Positions 20,858 to 32,142 of a stretch of 64,000 nucleotides of DNA are shown piece after piece. The notes under the pieces are model-generated. The model saw nothing but the letters and a program-made list of their open reading frames with translations. It ran no database searches and had not been told where the DNA came from. The stretch spans positions 117,997,886 to 118,061,885 of the forward strand of contig OW240917.1 in NCBI GenBank assembly GCA_933207985.1. The letters are read 5' to 3'. The number at the start of each line of letters is the position of its first letter. The first letter of the stretch is position 1. A program made the position numbers and the translations under genes. This stretch comes from Pelobates cultripes. Its lineage: Eukaryota; Chordata; Amphibia; Anura; Pelobatidae.

Positions 20858-21505
20858 TATAGTCTGGCATTTCTGATAAATCACTTTTGTTTCATCATCA
20901 GTATATTCGTTTTAAATTAGTTATTTTGGATATCATTGCTAAATTGCTATTTACTTCTTGACAGCTATCAATGTTAGCCACTCAGATATATCAACAAATG
21001 CGAATGAAAATATCTTTGTGCTTATTACACTTTTTCATTAACCACTATTTCCAATCTCAGCAACAAAACAAATTTGAATACTCAAACTATTAAAAAGAGA
21101 ATTATTAACAAAAAAGTTACATGTACCTTGCCGCTACCTGTTATTGTTCCTTAACTTAAGGGCACTCATTTATTGACATTGGACAGGATGAAAGGCTGAG
21201 TTGAACTGAATTTCAGGGAGTTGAACCTAAAATTATACGCACGGTGTAGTAATAAAATATAGACTGTATTATTAAGGGCTGCAACAATGGTAGACATATT
21301 TATAGGTGTACATTGCATTAACAAGAAAACTGAAGCTTCAGTGAACTAGAAGAGAATAATATTTTTCTGCAAGGTTCTGATGAAAATGGGAGGATAATCT
21401 GAGGGATCGTGGAACTGTACAATTCACAAAAGTGCTACAATCTATTGAATTCACCCATACAATTTTTTTGAAAAATGGTATATACCATCACAATAAACAC
21501 ACAGC
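20858..21505. other. AT-rich spacer without recognised features
   Basis: There are no open frames of note and no repeat boundaries. This is the flank of the piggyBac-like element that starts at 21510. Confidence 0.55.
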
Positions 21506-22058
21506 TTAACCCCTTAATGCCGTTACGGCGTTCTATACCGTCCCGCATTAAAAGGGCTTTAAAGACGTTGCGGCGGCATAGAACGCCGTAACGGTTTGCA
21601 GCCCCTAAAGGTCCAGTGGACTTACCTCCACTGCGATCCTCTTCTGGAGGGCTGCCTGACAGTCAAGGCAGCCCTTCCCCGGCAAATGAGGCCACCGGGG
21701 ACCATGTGATCGCTCTCAAAGAGCGATCACATGGCCCCCTATAGCTGGCTGTGGATCTGCCAGCAGGGAAACTGTCTAAAATGTCAGACAGTCCCCCTGC
21801 TGGTGGGAAAGTAAAAAAAAAAGAATTAAACGTGTAAAATTAAAATAGAAATGTATTTATATATGTGTATATATCTATTATTTGTGTTAGGTGCTTAAGA
21901 TAGTACAGTGTGAAATACCATGAATAAGCGTAGGATAATAAAAAGGAGCAAGTCGGTTGTGGTGTGCCGAAACTGACGATGAGGTAGGCCTGAGAAAGAA
22001 GAGGGCAAAAATTAAGTAATCAAATTTATTAACAGACAACCAATACATATACATTTTA

Positions 22059-22987
22059 TCAACCAGACATGTTTATGAAAGCATCCCTTAATTCTTGTAC
22101 TGGGTTCGGTATGTACCGTGAGTAAGCGGATGACTTCCAGCGCCCCAGTGTTTTGATAACATGAGTTGGGATGTTGACACTGGAGGCTGTGGACGCGGCT
22201 CCTATACGAAAGGAGTGTCCTGAGTATTTGTTTGCGTTGAGGCCATGTTGTGTGAGCAAGGACCTGACGTAGGTCATGAAGGTTGTAGTGGTGAGTACTG
22301 CACCTTGTAGTTGTAATAACGGTTGCGAGGGCAGTAAGTGATGGTGCTGTATGTAGGCATCAAGAACCTTGACGGGACACCATCTGTTGTGCGTGGGATA
22401 GTACGGAATGTTTACAGGTATGTGCTGACTGGTTTTGGAGTGAGGTAAAGACAGGATGTAATGATCCATATGTTTTGTCAAGTGGGAATCGAGGAGGAAT
22501 GGAGTGGTTTGGGTAGTGGAGGTTGTAGTGAATTCTCTAGGTCGTAGAAATCCATAGAAAGCGATGTATATTGCTGTTTTGATGATAGAATTTGTATTAG
22601 TGTCAAACGGTTTTAAGTCAAGTAGGTTAGATAATGCTTTGAAGATATGGTTATCTATGGGTAGCCTCTGGGCCATATGTGTGGGTTCTGATTTTTGAAT
22701 ACCTCTGAGTATGGTCTTAATTTGGTGAGAGGCCATGAAACTGTTGTTATTTGGGTGTAAGATTAGCATGTGGTGTTGAATGCCAGTGAGATAGAGTTTG
22801 ATGGTGTTGTATGACATTTTGAGTTTAAGTGGCAAAAGGAAGCAAACCCCAGAAAAGATGTCATAACAAATGGTTGTATGATGTTATGTTCCAGAAGGAA
22901 TCGTTTGAATAGTGTGAAAGCCCTGCTGTATGTTTTGTTTGTATTGTTTGAAAGTGCCAATTGGGACAATGTCCTGCTATGCTGCAT
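22059..22987 (-). pseudogene. Tyrosine recombinase of the recombinase element, one frameshift
   Basis: This would be the enzyme that inserts the circular cDNA. The N-terminal core-binding part runs from ATG 22987 (SNNTNKTYSRAFTLFKRFL) and is lost to a frameshift near 22840. The catalytic part continues in another frame (22835-22059, 258 codons). In that frame the tetrad is visible: GFLRPREFT (Arg98), PHSKTSQ (Lys134), HSFRIGAAS (His207 and Arg210), LGRWKS (Trp233) and the nucleophile in SRYI (Tyr241). All catalytic residues are intact, so the frameshift is the only obvious lesion. The close spacing to RNase H (nine bases) suggests expression by reinitiation or frameshifting. Confidence 0.8.
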
Positions 22988-22995
22988 GATGACAT

Positions 22996-23517
22996 CTAGT
23001 CCAGTATGAGTTGTTGAAATGTTGGAGTGATGGTGGCTGTGGGTGCTGCTGATGGGAGTGCTTGATGAAACTCCTGAAATTTAAAGTGAGACAAATTGTC
23101 AGCAGCTGTGTTATATACACCTGGCACATGGAAACAACATAGGAAGAAATTATGACAGGCTGCCAACCAAGTGAGTTTCCTCAGAAATCTCATGATCGTA
23201 AGAGATTTGGAACGACCTTTGTTGATGATGTGACAGGTTGCCTGGTTGTTTGAGTAACAACGCACTGGCATATTAGCCCATAAATGACCCCATGCTACGG
23301 CAGCTGCCACTTTGGGGTAGATCTCAAAAAGAGCTGAGGTAGTGGAAAAATCTTCCAAATCCTGAACTGCTGAAGGCCAGCTGCCCCAAAGCCATTCGTT
23401 CCCACAAATTGATGCAAAACCAGTGGTAGATGCCGCATCTGACCAAATGGTAGGAGATGATTCAGTCAATTGAGAGAGGAACATACTTTTACCATTCCAA
23501 GTGGTTAAAAATCTCTT
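22996..23517 (-). pseudogene. RNase H domain of the recombinase element, after an in-frame TGA
   Basis: It lies in the same frame as the RT and is separated by a single TGA at 23518-23520. The first ATG is at 23484, but the homologous sequence starts immediately after the TGA. Acidic RNase H positions are visible as IWSDAASTTGFAS, a FEIYPKVAA block with Glu, and NTAADNLSHF. At the third position, where DIRS-group enzymes usually have a DNxA motif, the protein reads SNNQA, so the expected Asp is Asn (an AAC codon). Together with the stop, this argues that the copy is inactive. The frame ends at 22996, nine bases before the recombinase ATG at 22987. Confidence 0.75.
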
Positions 23518-25662
23518 TCACATGTTTAGATCTGCCGTAGCTTGGGCATCTAAGGACAACCTGTGCGTGTCATGTAGAAAAAATGGGAAAAGATGCAATA
23601 GTCGTGAAATAAAGGAGCGGCCTTGAGGTATGATGCGCATAGCAAAATTTAGTGACCCTAGCAGGGACTGTAGCTCTTTGCGGTTGCAAGTGCCGAGCTG
23701 TAGGTAGTTGTTTATGTACGTGAGAATATTCTCTATCTTATCGTATGGTAGGCTTGCTTGCATTGTGGCAGAGTCTAATTGGATACCCAGAAAAGTGATA
23801 ACCGTGTCTGGCCCTTCTGTTTTCTTTGGGGAGATGGGTACACCTAGTTGCTCAAACAGCTTAGTGGTAGCTTTGAGACTAGTGGGAGGTGAAGTATTCT
23901 CCTCGACCAGTAGGAAATCGTCCAAGTAATGTAATACCGTAGGGCATCCGGCTATGTTCAATAGTAACCAGCATAATGCTTCAGCAAATGTGTCGAAAAT
24001 AGCTGGGCTACTTTTGGACCCAAAAGTTAACCGGGAGAAAAAATAGTAGTTCCTGGACCACTTGATGCCATTCAGGTGCCACAGTGTGGGGTGGATAGGG
24101 AGTAATTTGAAGGCGTTAGTAATGTCGGTCTTACTGATCCAGGCTCCAACCCCTGCTTGTATGATAGCTGTAATGGCGTGATCTTTGGTGGTGTATTGCA
24201 GAGAGAATTCCTCAGAGGGTATAAGGGAATTAAGACTGGGGTTGGCCGATGAGTCAATGATGAGTCTCTGTTTTTGGGAAGATTTCCCTGTGACAATACC
24301 AATAGGGTTGGTGCGCCATTCTATGAATGGAGGAGTTCTAAAAGGCCCCAATACAAAGCCCTCATCCACTTCTTGGGCTATGAGGGTGTCAACCACTGTG
24401 GGGTTGTGTTGGGTGGATTGTAGGTTAGGGCATTCCAGAGTTCCAGCTGGTATGTGTAGGATACCTGTGTGGAAGCCTTCTGTTAAACCAGAAATAAGAA
24501 AGTCTACCAGGTGTCTAGATGGGTGCTGAGACATCAATGCTGTGAATACTGGCATATTAATGGACGTAAGGTAAGGCTTGGAATACATTTTATTTGGACA
24601 CATGGTCTTTGCATGTGCCCTAAAACATTTTGAACAGACATGCAATAGTCTACATCCACTGTAATTACAAGACCCAACATTGAAATTATTACATATCTGG
24701 GACTTGCCCAGAAACTTGATTGGGCGTCCCAATTTGTCTTTTGATAATTTCCCTGGATCCCCAGAGGAACTAGCTCCTTGCGTGGAGGCATGTCCGTCTG
24801 CCGTGTTGGGACAAAAATTAGTAGTATGGGCTGTGGAGGAGCAGTATGCACAAGCTGGTGTTCTTAGACCTGCAAAGTGTCTGCAAAATAAGACGGTATC
24901 AATCCTTCCCCAGTTGGATCGTGTTCCGTACTGGGAGAAGGCTCCAGCCACTTTTGCAGAAAAAGACCTATGGTAGTCATAGAATGCCGAACCACCATAT
25001 TTGTTGCCCAGGTCTACCAGCTTGTGCATATAGAGATCAAACTCCTCTCTTCTGTTGGGATAAACCGCACAGATGACATCCCTGTAAATACCAAACGCTA
25101 GCACAAATTCAGGGATAGTCAGTTTCCTGTTCAGGCGGGCATCCCTAGATCTGACAATAACAGAAGCCAGGTTGACATCTTTACCTTCCAGGATATCCTT
25201 TTTAATGTGCTCAGGTATCATGTGGGCTGGGCTAACTTCCTGGTCATCCAGGGTGCTGGCTGGAGCGACTAATGGCAAGGCTGGTGTTTGTACCGCAGCA
25301 GCGGGTGGCCCTGCTAGAGTGAGGGCCGTGGTGACTGACTCAAGTTTCTCCAGCCTGGAGTTGACCTTGCTCATGGATGCCATGAGTGAGGATAACATGG
25401 CATGTATGTCCCCTGGGTTGGACTGGCTAGATCCTTCCCCGGCATCCATGTTATTAGTCGATGTGTGTAGCAGTTTGAAAAGTTCTGCCTTCCTTGCTGT
25501 AGCGGGGTAGGGGATTTGTCGTCTCCTTAATTCCGTGGTTATGCGCGGGATCGTCCAGGATCTGATTGATGCTGGACTAGCTAGCTCTCCTCCTTGTGTG
25601 GGAGTGACAGCTCTAGCCGGGGTGCTAGGCAGGGAGAAATCCTCTACCCCTTCCTGAGACAT
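23518..25662 (-). CDS. Gag-like / reverse transcriptase polyprotein of the recombinase element
   Basis: 714 codons from an ATG at 25662. Residues ~35-66 resemble a SAP DNA-binding helix-loop-helix (ITTELRRRQIPYP...KAELFKLL). A CX2CX4HX4C knuckle follows at 271-284, a CX7CX4CX3H finger at 324-341, and CX2CX3HX4C at 343-355. The RT spans about 440-690: KTDITNAF (Asp513), GSKSSPAIF, and the catalytic HYLDD (Asp581 and Asp582). Gag and RT are in one frame with no visible protease. It would supply RNA binding and cDNA synthesis. The stop is TGA at 23518-23520, and the RNase H part continues in the same frame beyond it, so this is one disrupted polyprotein unless the stop is read through. The SAP call is an inference. 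Confidence 0.8.
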   Translation of the reverse strand: MSQEGVEDFSLPSTPARAVTPTQGGELASPASIRSWTIPRITTELRRRQIPYPATARKAELFKLLHTSTNNMDAGEGSSQSNPGDIHAMLSSLMASMSKVNSRLEKLESVTTALTLAGPPAAAVQTPALPLVAPASTLDDQEVSPAHMIPEHIKKDILEGKDVNLASVIVRSRDARLNRKLTIPEFVLAFGIYRDVICAVYPNRREEFDLYMHKLVDLGNKYGGSAFYDYHRSFSAKVAGAFSQYGTRSNWGRIDTVLFCRHFAGLRTPACAYCSSTAHTTNFCPNTADGHASTQGASSSGDPGKLSKDKLGRPIKFLGKSQICNNFNVGSCNYSGCRLLHVCSKCFRAHAKTMCPNKMYSKPYLTSINMPVFTALMSQHPSRHLVDFLISGLTEGFHTGILHIPAGTLECPNLQSTQHNPTVVDTLIAQEVDEGFVLGPFRTPPFIEWRTNPIGIVTGKSSQKQRLIIDSSANPSLNSLIPSEEFSLQYTTKDHAITAIIQAGVGAWISKTDITNAFKLLPIHPTLWHLNGIKWSRNYYFFSRLTFGSKSSPAIFDTFAEALCWLLLNIAGCPTVLHYLDDFLLVEENTSPPTSLKATTKLFEQLGVPISPKKTEGPDTVITFLGIQLDSATMQASLPYDKIENILTYINNYLQLGTCNRKELQSLLGSLNFAMRIIPQGRSFISRLLHLFPFFLHDTHRLSLDAQATADLNM

Positions 25663-27670
25663 ACTATAAATAAAACAATTAATTAGTATATAGAACCACC
25701 AAATTGTACTGGCAGGCTAGCTAGGCCGGATGGCGAAAGTATTATACTTGTTTGGTGACAGGTGAGGCCCTGCTAATTGCCAAGCGGCTTGAGAGGCTCT
25801 ATCTATGCGTTGGCGCGAGGGGTTATTGAGGCCACTTGACGTAGTGGCAGGAGTTTTAGGCCTCTCGGTGACTGTACGACAGAAAACAGGGGAAGGGAGT
25901 GACAGGTGAGGCCCTCTCTTTGCAACATGCGAGGCGGCTAGCTAACGTGTGGCCCGATGGGTGTTTGCCTCCGAAACGTTTGAGGCGGGGTGTTGGCCTC
26001 GCGGGACCACTAACTGATGGCGACAGCCAAGACGGGGTAAATACCTATTGGGAATCCTGTGACCCTATTGCCAGTACTCTAAACTAGGGGGATGAAATGA
26101 AATGTATGGTAGAATACCATATGAGCAGGTGTACGTACCTGGTAGTATGACAAATCACAGGAATAAACCGTGTGGAGCAAATATATAAGCTTGACAGCCT
26201 AAAAATGGGTAAAAGAAAGTAGTATGATGAGTATGGAGTGTGAAAAGAACAGACTTATAGCCCGTAGCAGCAATGTTTTGAAATTATGTTGATACCATGG
26301 GAATAGATATAAGTGGCTCAGAAATGTTTGCATGCTTGAATAAGACATCTGAGGGAGGCCGTGGCCTATGTACAACCAATCTATGTGTTATGTGATAATG
26401 GTGTGTAAAGGAAAACATGAAATGTAGGTTATATACATATGTATATGACTGTGCAGGAAACGTATGATTGGTTGGATCAGTACGTGTGATTCAACCCGAG
26501 TATGCATGAAAAAGGAATTAAGCCTTATGTGTCATCGTCATGACAGAGAAATGAGGCCTGTAACATAGGCTGAGTAATTTGAAATGAAATGGATAATTAT
26601 AAAACTCCTGGCGTGGGAGTTCAATGATCTGTACAGAAATGTAGCTGGTTTTGTAGAAAAGGACATGGATGAGGTCATGGCCTATTTTACAAAGCGTTAT
26701 GTATGATATGTAGCAGAATAACCAAAGGCAGGGATACCCAAAATGATTTAAAATGATGTAAAGTGATGTATATATATATGATATATTTGTATTGAAAAGA
26801 CGTATCAACCCGAGAATTATTGCTTAAATGAACCTGTATCCTTTGTATGTGTTGTAGTAATAACACAGAAATGAGGCCTGTAACGTAGGCTGAGTCCATT
26901 TGTATGAATGGATAATTAATGCAGACCCCTGAAAGCGTGGGAGTCAAATGGTCTATACAGATAAGTGGACTTGATTTGTATGGACGTAATACAATACTGA
27001 CAATATTTAAGAGAAAAATAGAATAATCTATTTAAACAAGAAATTCTTAACCGAACGTTATATACACACGAAACGGTGAATATAATTCATGAAAGGATTA
27101 TACATAATACATAGAAATAAAGCCGAAAACAAATGTGAGGGAAACACAGAAGTTAGAATAGTTTAACCGTATGAATTTATGCAAACCGAACGCGAGTGAT
27201 AATTCGTTTCAATATAACATGAAATAGTGATATGCGAAATGACTATTGAACGATTAAATTGTTCAGCCGAATGACCGTATGAATGAAAAAGCCCGCAAAT
27301 GGCTTGAAACATTCGAGTCATAACCAGGGAAAAACCGTAAAGCGAGGACCCGTGCTGTACTGTACGCCGTGGGAACCGGTCCTGGCGTGACAGGTAGATC
27401 TGACTTACGGTTTAGGAGTCCCTGGGACACGATCTACGACGAAGACCGGAGTCAGAAGAAGCTGGACGGGCGGAAAGGCCTGAACAGGATTCCTGGACAC
27501 AGCTAACGTGGTGAAAAACCTTGTGGATACTGAACCCAAGATGGCGTCTGAGAGAATCCGGAAGTGGATCCTCATTCAACGCTGACCTCGAACGGTAAGG
27601 AGCAAGGTAAGGGGAGTGCCTTAAGTAGGCTAGGGGTAGCAAACCAGCACCTCCCACAAATCCAGGCAAA
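25663..27670 (-). other. Long 5' leader of the recombinase element
   Basis: About 2 kb without a credible coding frame lies upstream of the gag-like ATG. It contains GC-rich repeats with GACAGGTGAGGCCCT (about 25758 and 25899) and two ~90-bp direct repeats near 26540 and 26865. The right end is an ~100-bp GC-rich block ending at about 27670, beyond which AT-rich host-element sequence resumes. It may hold a promoter or repeats required for circle formation; this is inferred from position. Confidence 0.5.
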
Positions 27671-27689
27671 TTGCCTTAATACATATATA

Positions 27690-28210
27690 ATATATATACA
27701 TATTATATATATGTAACGTCATACAAAGTGTATTTTAATATTAATATAAGTGCATATTAGTATTAAAATACACTTAGAATGACGTTACATATATATAATA
27801 TGTAAATATATTATATATATAATAGATATATACACATATATTATATATATACGTATAATTACAATAATAAATAAATAAAATAATAAAATAAATAAAATAT
27901 TGAAACAAAATTTAATATAAATTATATATTCATATGTAATTTCATTCTAACTGTATTTTGTTATTATATATACATTGGTAACAAAATACACTTAGAATGA
28001 CATTCTATATATATATATATCTATCTATATATAAAATACAAATAACCGCAAATATATATATATAGATAAATACATATAATTACATAAAAGATTACATTAG
28101 TATACACGTAGAATTTAAATACCTATAAATGCATATATATTAAAATTCTACATGTATATTTAAGTAATCTTTTAATATAATTATGTGATTTGATTAATTA
28201 AAATTTGATT
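27690..28210. repeat. AT-rich palindromes
   Basis: Around 27696-27802 the sequence is an imperfect palindrome: TATATATGTAACGTCAT and TGTATTTTAATA on the left pair with TATTAAAATACA and ATGACGTTACATATATA on the right. A second one lies at 28085-28190 (AAAGATTACATTAG against AGTAATCTTTT). (TA)n runs separate them. ATTCTAAG/CTTAGAAT-type motifs recur. Confidence 0.7.
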
Positions 28211-28225
28211 GACATGCCTGACAAC

Positions 28226-29110
28226 ACAGGGAGAAAGTGCAGAGAATTTAATTCGCAAGCACTATATTTGACCCTGTAACTCTCCAAGACACCATAAAAC
28301 CTGTACATGAGGGGTACTGTTTAACTCGGGAGACTTCGCTGAACTCAAATATTAGTGTTTTTTTAAACTGGTAAATTGTATTACAACGATGATATTTTAA
28401 GTAAAAGTGATGTTTTTTGCATTTTTTAAAAACGAACAGTTACTTTTATGGACAATGTTATTGTTGTTATATGTTTTACTATTTTAAAACACTAATATTT
28501 GTGTTTAGTGGAGTCTCCCGAGAATAACAGTACCCCCCATGTACAGGTTTTATGTTGTTTTGGAAAGTTAGAGAGTCACATATAACGCTTGCATTTAATT
28601 TTTTTGACATTTAAATTTGCCAGATTGGTTATGTTGCCTTTGAGAGCTTATGGTAGCCAAGGAGTGAGAATTACCCCCATGATGGCATAGCATTTGCAAA
28701 AGTAGACAATCCAAGGTATTGCAAGTGGGCAATGTCCAGTCTTTCTTAGCAGCCACTTAGTCACAAACACTGGCCAAATATTTTTTTTTTTGCTTTTTTC
28801 ACACAAAAACAAATATGAACGCTAATTTTGGCCAGTGTTTGTGACTAAGTGGCTACTAAAAAAGACTAAACATACCCCACTTTCAATACCTTGGGTTGTC
28901 TACTTTTTCAAATGGTATGCCATTATGGGGGTAATTCTCATTCCTGGGCTACCACACCGTCTCAAAGGTAACATTACTAATCTGGCAAATTTCAATTTGA
29001 AAATGGAATGTTCTATATTTGACCCTGTAACTTTCCAAAACACCATAAAACCTGTTAATGGGGGATACTGTTGTACTCGTGAGACATTGCTGAATACAAA
29101 TATGTGCATT
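28226..29110. repeat. Three-copy alternating inverted repeats in the piggyBac-like arm
   Basis: Block P (about 28255-28375: CCCTGTAACTCTCCAA, ACCTGTACATGAGGGGTAC, GGGAGACTTCGC) appears inverted at about 28480-28625 and again direct at about 29020-29110. A second block with CCACTTAGTCACAAACACTGGCC at about 28752-28774 is mirrored at about 28829-28851, and the mirror extends outward for ~230 bp on each side. The result is two overlapping foldback structures centred near 28430 and 28805. The open frames here are incidental. Confidence 0.75.
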
Positions 29111-29425
29111 TTTTTGCAGTAAAACCTAACAGTATTATGACATTCACAGCTAAAATGTCAGACGGAAATAAAATGTAAAAAAAAAATCTTATTTTCTCAC
29201 ATTTTTAAATATTTTATTCATAATAAATTATGTTCCATATATGAATAGTTAATGATAGATTAAAGTCCTGTTTCTCCTTAACAAAATGATATATAATAAG
29301 TGTGAGTGCACTTAATGTGACAGCGTCGAATTACGATTGAACAGACATATAGCGCAAATTCCAGTTTTTGTTTACGTTTTGTTTTTAATGAACGTGCACT
29401 TTTGACTCCGTCCTGAAGGGGTTAA

Positions 29426-32142
29426 TGCAAGGTCCTTTTGATACCAAGTGCATTGTTTAATTAAAATGCTAGCGCACACTGCATGTAGAGAGGTAAAGTT
29501 CAAGACAGGAGGTTTATGTAAAAGTTTTATGGAAACTTTGCAGGATTTTCCAGAAGCACCATCTGTTTCTGCTGGCTGGTCTTTGTTTGAATTATTTATG
29601 ACAACAATTTTCAGATTTATCAGGTTAACCTTTGGATAGTCTCCTAAAACAACTATTGACTATTTAAATTTTTAGTGCAGAATATTAAGATGTGAGGATT
29701 AACGTTAGCATTCTGCTCGGTGTACCTCAAGCTGCTCGTAATCCCTTTCACATAATTTATCAACAATAGTTTGAAAATAAGAATCTTAAAATATGTTATC
29801 ACACAGAAAAGGGATATTTGAGCCGCACATTTGTCAAGGTTCGTAGATCGCAAAATGGCATTCTATTATTTATATATATGAATTCAATAGGCATGTGAAA
29901 TTGGACATCAAAGTGAAACGATGCACCATATATTTTAGCAAATATAAAAGAAACCAGATGTCTAAGTCCTTTGCTAAAAATATATATATATATATAATGA
30001 GATATAACTTGTACAATTTATATTTTTTTATAAAAATGTGTTGTTGTTTTTTTACCAGGGGTTCAATTAAATTCATTAATTTGTGGGCTTAAGATGCAAT
30101 TCAAAATATGACATATGTTTACAACATGAATGAGCAAATGAATACAAATACTGAGCTTTAAAATAATAAATATATATGGATGTCAGGTGCTTGTCTTATT
30201 ATTACTATTTATATTTGTATATTTGTATTATATGTATGTACATAATGCAAATATAGTTTGTGTGTTTATGTTCATGCCCACAAAAAAAGGGGTTCATTGG
30301 CATTGTGGCAGGCCTATGCAATGTATATTCATTTACTGTAACTAAATTCCCATTTTTTTTTTTACCCAATTCAGGTGTGTTAAAATCTATAACATTTTGT
30401 GAGCTTTGAAGCTGGTGTTTAGTTGAGTGGGAGTGCTGGAGTGCTGGATTATGTATGTTGTGCATGTATATATTAAAAACATATCTATAGTGTACAATAG
30501 TATCATCTACAGTATATGTGTGACGTGCGTATAAATAGTATATTGTGTCTGTGTATATGTATATATGTATTTAGATAACATACAACACACTCTATTCTAG
30601 ACTAACTATAAAGCTTCAACCAATTTCAAGATACCAGTCTTAGGTTAAATAATGATTTAGTAAAAAAAAAAATCATACATTGCCACAGTATCAATATACC
30701 CGTTCTTAGAATGCCATACATGCTATCCTGGCCTAATGGCTGCTCATTAAAGGGACACTCTAAGGACCAGACCACTACTGCTTAAGAAGAAAGCCTGTCA
30801 CTGCAGTCTTTCCAATGTAAACTCTGCCTTTTCTGAGAAATTGAAGTGTTTACATTGTTCCCTAGGAACGCCTCCAGGACCTGCCACTAAGATGGCCAGG
30901 AGAGGCACTTCCCCATTACAGTCTTTCAATCTTTGCACAACTGGCATTCATCATCTTCATACACTCCATGAAGTCGCCAAACGTAGCATTAGTACATTGC
31001 AGACATAGCGTTTAATGCTACCCATAGAGCAGTATTAGTTTCAAGCATTTGGCGGATTGCAGAATTTGGAGTGCATGTTTCATAGGTCCACTAACCCCTC
31101 TCAATGAGAAGTATTTCACTGGATAAAGAGAAGACTATGGTATGATAACAGATTAGGTGCACTGGAGATCATGTCTTCAGGTAAGTTTTAATACAAAATA
31201 TAAGTTTAATTGAAAAGGTGTGGGGGTGGAGACGCAGAAATCCAGAAATCTAAATAAAGACTATAACCCATGGCAGTTAAATAAGATTTTTACTTTTTGA
31301 GTTTTCCTCTAAATGATCATGTGACATGACTATGACCACTATCCTATGTCACAAGAATTTATAATTGCCTGAATTTGCTTATCTTTATTTTTATTAACAA
31401 TTAATTCGTAGTATATACAAATGGGTTAGTGTCTCCTATGTCTTCCTTAATAATGAGAAATCCTCATGCTGTCATGTATAATAAGATTATGTTAAGAATA
31501 CATTCATTCTCCTTTTTCCTTGCTAACCATGTCAATATATATATATAGCTCAAACACACAAATAAGTGTAAAAATCAAGGGAGGGAGACTTAAAAAGTAG
31601 TGGAAAACTGGCCTTTGCAATTTTACACATAATGGTGTACATATATTAAAATCTCTGCATTGTTATGTTACATTGACAGGGTCAAATTTTATTAGTAGAG
31701 ATAACTAATCCCAATGAGTGACAACTCAGTAAAAACACTTACTATTGATTCACATTAATTATAATTTTTTTTATCTATAAGGGATTTCATTTTTTTTTTC
31801 ACTTATTCTTTCATGTTTTGTTTGGTTTTAATTTCATTTTCCTTATCCCATTTTTAATATATTACGTGGAGATCTTTTATACACATGTCACGTTGCCATG
31901 TGATCACGGTGCCGTGCGATCACAGTGCCGTGCAATCACAGAGATTATGTATTTTCTGAGTTCTGATGCACAGACACTCATCCCTAGCTTCCTGGTGCCT
32001 CATTATGACATCATAAAGACCTGGACCCCTCCCATTAGTATCCTTTTATAGTGTCAGCCCATGTGTCGCTTTTGGATGATGTATACACACTTGTAACATC
32101 ATGGTCCTCTGTAACCAATCACAACTCAGTATAGGGTATATA
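29426..32142. other. AT-rich stretch with a MITE-like fragment
   Basis: There is no coding signal. AT microsatellite-like runs occur at 29870-30000 and 30470-30580. At 30748, TTAAAGGGACACTCTAAGGACC has the form of a TTAA-bounded MITE end. A comparable TTAAAGGGTTACTCC occurs at about 57884. Matching opposite ends were not found for either. Confidence 0.5.

Larger units (their letters stand above)
21890..27670 (-). mobile_element. DIRS/Ngaro-like tyrosine-recombinase retrotransposon
   Basis: Minus-strand order is long 5' leader (about 27670-25663), gag-like/RT frame, RNase H, tyrosine recombinase, then a short 3' end. The recombinase replaces an integrase, as in DIRS-class elements, which integrate as circles without target duplication. 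RNase H is followed directly by the recombinase with no methyltransferase, which favours a Ngaro-like layout over DIRS1. The left end (21930-21990) resembles the split repeats at 5400-5735. The right end (CACCTCCCACAAATCCAGGC, about 27640-27670) resembles the end of their middle unit. The leader has two ~90-bp direct repeats (about 26540-26640 and 26865-26960, sharing AGAAATGAGGCCTGTAAC). A full split repeat at the left end was not found, so that end may be truncated. Confidence 0.75.
21510..29421. mobile_element. piggyBac-like element with a nested retrotransposon
   Basis: TTAA at 21506-21509 and 29422-29425 flanks ends CCCCTTAATGCCG and CCGTCCTGAAGGGG, which are related in inverted orientation (CCCCTTNANGNCG). 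TTAA duplication with C-rich termini fits the piggyBac superfamily. Just inside the left end is a hairpin pairing CCGTTACGGCGTTCTAT (21518-21534) with ATAGAACGCCGTAACGG (about 21577-21593). The right half is AT-rich and carries large inverted repeats. No piggyBac transposase is visible. The central ~5.8 kb is a separate retrotransposon (about 21890-27670), so the original element was much shorter. Pairing of these two ends as one element is an inference. Confidence 0.6.
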
